Origin: Anaeramoeba flamelloides
Taxonomy: Eukaryota > Metamonada > Anaeramoebidae
Length of the DNA: 64,000 nt
Direction: 5' to 3'
NCBI GenBank assembly: GCA_027625915.1
Contig: JANTQA010000063.1
Location: forward strand, 3,739,501 to 3,803,500
Shown here: positions 58,101 through 64,000 of the stretch, piece after piece
Layout: the number at the start of each line of letters is the position of its first letter
How positions within the stretch are numbered: the stretch's first letter is position 1
Made by a program: the position numbers and the translations under genes
The notes under the pieces: model-generated
Database searches by the model: none
What the model was told of the DNA's origin: nothing
Seen by the model: only the letters and a program-made list of their open reading frames with translations

Positions 58101-61100
58101 TTTATCTTGAAAAAGGTATCAAGGAAAGTTTGGGTTGATACCAAATGGGTAAATAGTAAAAATCTGATAACTCTGATGGAAAGTTTTTTCAAAAGGTTCT
58201 TGGAAGCAATGGTGAATCTTAAATGGATAATTTTAAGATGAAAAATCATTTCAAAAATAGGGTCAGATTTATTTTTTTTCTTTATGGGTTTCTTTTCTCT
58301 ATTCTTTTATTAGAAATAATAATTAAAACAGAAAAGGGTGTTTTAGACAGTTATTTTTTAGTTTTAAGTTCTGATTTTTCTGGGTTGAGTTTTGGTATTC
58401 ACTAAATGAGAAACTACAATTTTTTTTCAATCAAAAATTTGCCCCTATTTTAGAAATTAAGCTTACATTAATATTAACAAAATGACTTTTGAAATGTTAA
58501 TTAATGTTTTCTTTGGAGCAAAATAAAGAAAACAACTAATTAAAGATACTAAATGATAAAAAAACCTTTCCATTATACTGTAATATTTTTCAACCTTTGA
58601 AGAACTATTTGATAAAATATTTTCCAATCAAAGTAACCAAAAAATGTTATAAAAAGTACATTTATTTTTTGGAATAATTATTTTTTTGATCATAAACAAT
58701 AAAAATGAGCATATTTAGTTATAAAATATTCTAGAGAAAAAAAACAATTTCGAGGGTTGAATGATAATAAAAGAAAAAAAAAATTAAAAAAAAAATTTAC
58801 TTTATCAAAACATTCAATGAGAATTTCACGATCATATTCACAATTACAAAGATCATACGACATAATTTCAAATGTTGACCATTCTGGATCTTGGTATTTT
58901 GGAATGACTTCGGTTTCATGGACTAAAGCATAACCTTGATTTCCATTCAATTTTTTTGAAAAGCGAAGAAATGGGTTGACTGAACCAAAACGCTCCTGTT
59001 CAAATTTGTTTTTGATAAATTTGTATTTGAATCAAGTTTAAATTTTATTAGAAATTTATGAAAATGGAATAATAAAAAAAAAATGATATTGTAAAAATAA
59101 ATTTGTTTTTTATATTTTAGTTTAAAAATAAGAAATAAATATTAATTGTTTGAGAAAAATAATAAAATAATATTTTTGGTTTTATCTTTGATTCTTTTTC
59201 TACTTCAATGTGTTAAAAGCGATTTAATTATTAAAATACATTTTACTTGGCTTTACTATCTTCGAACTGTTTCTTGGTAAGAGAGAAATGTTTTTTAAAA
59301 ATTTAATGAATATTCATGCTCTTAACTTTCCAGGAATGATTTTTTATATTATTTAATCTTTAATTATATCTGAATATATATCTTCATTTTCTTAACTTAC
59401 ATTTTTCTCTGAAAATGAAAAAAAAAAGTATTAATATGAAAAATGATGAATAAAGATTTAATTATTGGGGTATATTTGGTGGCATGTTTTTACGAAATAT
59501 ATCTTTGAGGGCAAAAGTTATATTTGTCATTTATTTTCGATAAAATTAATATTAAAGATAAGTAATTCACTGAAGAAAATTCATGATTTAAAACCGGGTT
59601 TATATAAACAAAAATTTCAGTTTTTTAAAAGGAATAATTTTTTGGGAATAAAAAGAGGTTTTGATGATAACATGTATTATAACGATATTAACAATAAATT
59701 TATAATAATAAAAAAATCACGATTAGTCCTACTTTATCACGAAAAATAATAAAATGATAAAAATCCACAAAAATGTTGCGATAAAATAAAAAACGCAAAA
59801 AATCACAAAATTGTGTTGATCTAAAAAATCTCTTAACTTTTACAAAAAAAAACACTTTTACAAGGCTTTTCCCCTTTAAAAATGTTTAAAAATGTTAGAA
59901 AGGATTGTAAAGTGTCTTCAAGTGTATGGAAGATATAAAATGCAAAATTTAAAAAAAAGAAAATTATTTTTTTGAATACAAATTTTTCTTTTCATTTTTT
60001 TTTTTTAACAAAAATAATATCTTCCACATGAATATTTCGATCAAATAAATATTTATCCATTTCGAAAATCTACTTGAATCTAGTATAGATTTTGTTTTTT
60101 TAAAAATGGGGTTATTATTCACAAGTTTAAATAATCAAAAAATAGAAAGAGGAATTTTCATTCTTATTAGTGATTAATTCAAAAAAAAAAAAACTTTTAA
60201 ACTCCAGTTGAATTTTCTGCCCCAATGCAAAGATGCTCAAAGAAAAGAGAAGAAAAAGAAGAAAACAAATGTACAAACAATCTTAATAAATACTGATCAT
60301 ATGGCTAGGTTATTAAAAAAGCTTTTGAAAAGTTATCCATGTAAACTTTAAACTTTCATAGAATAAAGAAAATGTTTAAAGCCAAGAACACATTCTTTAA
60401 AGAATGAAAAAGTGAAGAGTTGAAAATTTTAAAAGTGTTTTTATTCAACACAATTTCTAACACCACAACAGACTGATAAGCTATGATTTAAATTTGATTA
60501 TTAGGTTTGTTGATCTAAAGGATCGATCAATCTTCCAACCAAATCCAAACAAAATACAATAAAACTCCTTGATCTGATCCTTGATTGTGTTCAAGTTTCT
60601 TTTTTGTTGTTTTTTTTTAGAATGACTTTTTTTCAAGATCTCTTTTTTTGATAAGATAAAAATTTTTTGAATTTAAAAATATTGTTGAATTATCCCGAAA
60701 ATTCATCGACTATTATCTTGTGATTAATTTTTTATCATGAATTTATTACAATTATCGAGATTTTTAGACAATTATCGAAATTTTATATCACTATTTGTTT
60801 CTGTTATTACGATATTATAAATATCGTGATTGTTGTTATATTAATCCCAATTTGAGAAAAATAATCTGATTTTTGAAACTTTATCAGGAATTGGAAAAGA
60901 TATCGTCAAGTCCCCTAAAGATACAATTTCTTTAGAAAAGTTTTTCTTCAAACACTGATTTTTTAAAATTAGATCAGCACTTTTTTCACTTGGTTTACAC
61001 AAATTTGAATCATTAATCTTACCATCTAAATTTTTTTCAATTAAATTACTTCTTGAAAAGATTCTTCAATTGGAATTTAATAAAAGAAATGGATACAATG

Positions 61101-64000
61101 AAAAAAAAAAAAAAAAATGTCAAATTATTTGAGATTTATCAGTGTAGAAATTTATCCTTTCTATTAAATTCGTCCAAACCCTACCATGAAAATTTATAAT
61201 ACATAAAAATTGATTTTTTACTATACAATTTTATTCTTGTATGTAAACGGTAAATATTTTATGACGGGTTATGTTAAGCAATGAGTTTTATAATAAAAGG
61301 AAAAAAAAGTTGTGTTTTAAAATTTTTTGGCTTTTGTTTATTGACAAGCAAATTCATATAAAAGAACCATTAATGTGGATCTTTAATTATAAAATTTGTT
61401 AAAAATTATCGGTTAACACAATTTAAAAGCAATGATCAAAAAATAATTTCAAATTTCGGTGATTTCTTTTCTTGATATAATTCAATTTTTGTCTTTGTTT
61501 TTACAAAAAAAAAATTATCTCTTATAATATAACAGAAATTGAAATTTTTTTGTGATCGAGAAATTGAATTTTCAATTTCATAAAACACAATTTTATAATG
61601 AACAATCAATGTCTATGTGTTATAAATTTTCACTATTAGGTTGAATTGGTCTAATAAACGAAAAAAATGTTATGATTTCTATATCTTTGCTTGAAAATAC
61701 CTTTTCTTTTTCCAAACCAATAAAAGTGCAATTTTCGAGTATGTCATTTTAGAAAATTTACTTTTGTTTTTTTTTAGTAAATTTATTTTTCAGAATTTAG
61801 CTTCGAATTTGAAAATTAAATTAATTTATCAAGAGTTGGTTAGGTTATCAAGTATGTTTAAAAGTTTGAAATGTTTGATCATTAAAAATTGGCTTCTGTG
61901 ATTTCTGTTATTTCTGTGATTTTTGTGTTTTTTAAAAATATCTAAATTTTAAAGAACAAACGTAAAATTCTATTTTATAATTTTTATAAAAAAAATTGAG
62001 AAACTATACAATATTTTGAAATATCAGAATGAGTTTGGAATAATTTTAATCGAATGATATTTTAATATTTTTAAAAATAACTAAAAATGTAAATTTTTAA
62101 AAAGTCTCGGTTTTTTTATAGCAAAATTTAACTTTTCAGGATAATTGATGTACTTTTTTAAATATTTTCTCTAATTTGAAAAAGAAAAACAAATTTTCAG
62201 GGGAACAAAAGAGTCTTTTATCAAAATTTTTGTTTTTTGACTTTCCCGATCTATGCATTGAGAATTGGTTAAAAAAAATTTAAATTTTATTTTTCAGATT
62301 TAAGGTTTTTGAATAAATTTGAAAAATGTATATAATGTTTGAGATTTTGATTAATTTTTTCTGAAATTCAAAGTTCTGTGTTCTTTTATACAATTGCATA
62401 AAAAACGTAAAAAATTTAGATTTTTGAATATTTTATTTTTTCTATTCAACACTTTTTCTTCAAATCCAAAAATTAAAGAGCAATTCCAAAAAAAAAAACA
62501 AATTATGAATGAGAAACAAACTAAATTGAAAAGATATACAAAGATTGGAAATCCTAAAAAAAACAAAATCTAACCCTTTAATACTGTTAAATATTCAGCA
62601 AATATGAGATTTTTTAATGAGTGTACAAACCAATGTGTAAATGCCTATCTTTTTTAAAACATAAGGATTTTTCTTGGAATTTATTCCTTAGTATGTTAAT
62701 TTCGAACACAAAGATGATTTATCGGAATCGAAAGTTCAGAAAAAATTATCGATAATGCTGATTTTTTGTTTGAATTAGCAAAAGATTTAGGTTCTGTGAA
62801 TTGAAATGATTTTAATCAAAAACAGATCTTAACTCAGAATAATCCAAGAAGAACTTGTTGTTATTGTTCATAATATTTAAAAAATAAAATTGTGTCTACA
62901 TTAATTGTGTGATAGTTATTAGCATAAAGACTGTTTTACTCATGCTCATTTTCTATTGAAAAACCAATTTATTTAATAAAAAAAAAAGAATCTTGAAAAA
63001 AATAAATTTTTTCATTTTTTATTTCAACTTTTAAAATTGATCTAATTCATCAACAGATTTCTTAGAGGTTTATTTGATCTATAGTGATATTTTTAAAATA
63101 ATGGTAAAATTATTTTTTTCCAAAATCTGTTAATTGTACCCAGAACAACATAAATCCATATTCTTAGCTATTCATTTTAAAAAAGTGTGACTAAAAAAGT
63201 TTTCTTAAATTACTTATAAATTCATATTAGTGTTTGTAAATTTTTGCTTCAATTTTCATTTTGTAAATTTTATTGTCTTAGATATAAAGAAAGCATTTTT
63301 AGTGTTTTAAATGTTACGAAACTTTTTAAAATTACTTGATCTTCAAAATATTCTTTGTAAAGAACTGTTTTAAAAGTAGAAGTTATGAGATTTGAAAAAT
63401 TGAAATTGAAATAAAAATTTTGAACTTTTTTTGAATTTATCAGTCTCTTAAAACAGTTGCTAAACTTGAAAAGAATCTCTTTTTTTAGTATCAATTAAAA
63501 AAATTATATTGCCACACTTTTTTGAAATGACTCGAACACATGTTTTCAATTCGCAACAGATTCTTTTTTGGTTGCCAAACATTAAAAGTGTGTTTTTTGT
63601 TTGTTTAAAGAATTAATAATTTTCACAAAGAATCCAAATAAACCATCTTAAACAGAGAAAAAAGAAAATTACCTTTTTGAGTTTTTGTCTATTTTGTTTA
63701 AAAAAGAAAATAAATCAGAAGAAAGAAAAAAAGATTGAAAATATTAAATTTTTAAAAATAAATGATAGTGAGCATTTTTTGACCAAGTTTGGTGAATTGG
63801 CTTCCTTAAATAGAAAAGGATAAAGAAAAAGAAAAAAACACAATAAAAGTAGATCTTACCCACACCAAGTCATTGAAATACTCATATTTTCTATTTTGAT
63901 TTCTTCACCAATGATGCTTAGTGATCCAGCACTTTCATTCTTATCTTGTGAATCAACGATGGTCGTTGATATTTTTTTTTTATTTTTCCCCATTAATTCA
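52188..64000 (-). CDS. Copine, calcium-dependent membrane-binding protein; at least five exons, 5' end beyond the window
   Basis: Exons are 64000-63860 (partial), 61051-60925 (tentative), 58995-58801, 55024-54786 and 52848-52188, with GT-AG borders and matching phases. The product covers the end of C2A (LSIIGEEIKIENMSISM), C2B (ERFGSVNPFLRF, HETEVIPKYQDPEWSTFEIM, ILIECFDK, PNLIGIVSTN), then the copine vWA domain. The vWA part shows DFTISNG (MIDAS), SLHYHNPPNYNQYEQTIVTL, AAFGFGAK, ECDGIKGVLSAY, GPTNFTPLI, LILITDGEL and LPISIVIVCVGENG. Copines bind acidic membranes when calcium rises and recruit partners through the vWA domain. Some C2B calcium-loop Asp residues look changed (VNPF for SDPF). 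Introns are about 1.9 to 3.8 kb, unusually long for this window, and hold several mobile elements. Confidence 0.9.
53112..53836 (+). mobile_element. Family D element, copy D1, inside a copine intron
   Basis: Left TTAAGGGATTAGCCCTACAA. The right end read inwards is TTAAAGGATTAGTATTTATC. TTAA is at both edges and the length is 725 bp. The middle matches D2 (TCCAAATCTAAAGATAGAAA, TTAAGAAAGATATTTTTC, AATAACAACCCACTTT). Non-coding. The ends resemble family C (TTAAGGGACTAG). Confidence 0.65.
55960..56660 (+). repeat. Paralogous segment P, copy P2, inside a copine intron
   Basis: Counterpart of 21120-21960 without the MITE. The join corresponding to the insertion reads ...TTTTAATTATTC... and, after about 40 bases of T-rich sequence, TATTAAACAGTTGG. 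Non-coding. Confidence 0.7.
57178..57445. mobile_element. Family B double-hairpin repeat, copy B2, inside a copine intron
   Basis: First hairpin: AGCTTTTCCAGAATTTAAAA against TTCTTTTGAACTCTGGAAAA then GCT. Second hairpin: AATTTGAGAAATAAACTGAA against TTTCGGTTTATTTCTCAAAT. The outer ends (ATCTTGCCGG and ACGGCAAACAAGAGG) are imperfectly inverted. Same organisation as B1. Confidence 0.6.
57806..58241 (+). CDS. Possible two-exon nested gene or remnant on the opposite strand of a copine intron
   Basis: A G+C-richer stretch reads open on the + strand from about 57806 after an AATTAG. It encodes EKGIVKFKESKTPKKCLLRK, then SYNGSLKSEEIARSNKIF and FGDNVMNVI up to a GTATTC at about 57991. A second open piece after GAAAAAG at about 58117 is in the same phase (VSRKVWVDTKWVNSKNLITL, then MESFFKRFLEAM) and stops at 58241. 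No ATG opens the first piece, so an upstream exon would be required. Family not recognised. Confidence 0.25.

Noticed and set aside
59465-59749. 94-codon + strand frame in a copine intron
   Set aside because: Composition is Ile/Lys/Asn/Phe-rich and no splice partner or family was found. It could be a relic but is not supportable.
1-64000. tRNA, rRNA, CRISPR arrays, retroelements and virus-derived structural genes
   Set aside because: Looked for T-loop and anticodon-arm patterns, regularly spaced direct repeats, reverse transcriptase and capsid motifs on both strands; none was recognised by eye.

Overview
The window reads as nuclear DNA of a very A+T-rich, intron-bearing microbial eukaryote. 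It has spliced genes with GT-AG introns, a cytosolic ribosomal protein eL37, a copine, an RCC1-BTB protein, a CAMK-like kinase fold and a bZIP factor. Homopolymer, polyQ and polyN tracts are abundant. The mix of RCC1-BTB-BTB proteins, A/T-rich spacers and homopolymer-rich coding would suit an amoeboid protist such as Anaeramoeba. That placement is inference; nothing here fixes the species.

Layout, left to right. 1-84 is the 3' end of a gene on the + strand. 2331-3374 is a two-exon UBA-like gene. 6685-8934 is a long intronless gene with a coiled coil and helical repeats, possibly ATRIP-like. 12961-16143 (-) is a three-exon pseudokinase with a KA1-like C-terminus. 22706-24726 (-) is an RCC1 propeller with two BTB domains. 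29935-31080 (-) is a bZIP factor. 34340-34772 (-) is eL37 in two exons. 42010-45642 (-) is a decayed element carrying a DDE transposase of the pogo/Tc1 type next to a ubiquitin-specific protease (USP) that keeps its Cys, His and Asp boxes. 52188 to beyond 64000 (-) is a copine gene with introns of about 1.9 to 3.8 kb, far larger than those of the other genes here.

The long spaces between genes are mostly A/T-rich filler sown with small repeats. The main family (A) is a palindromic element of about 197 bp, seen 13 times, usually between TA dinucleotides, with three direct repeats of AAGGCACAAA in each arm. At least seven other dispersed families (B to H) plus one large paralogous pair (P) are visible. 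C and D have matching ends beginning TTAAGGGA, which suggests TTAA target sites. E has long inverted ends, and F keeps a reading frame between copies.

The genes do not form an operon-like pathway; they are independent host genes. The two points most worth following are the transposase/deubiquitinase element and the catalytically dead kinase. No tRNA, rRNA, CRISPR, retroelement or viral structural gene was recognised. Exon borders were worked out by reading splice sites and phases by hand; no homology search was run.
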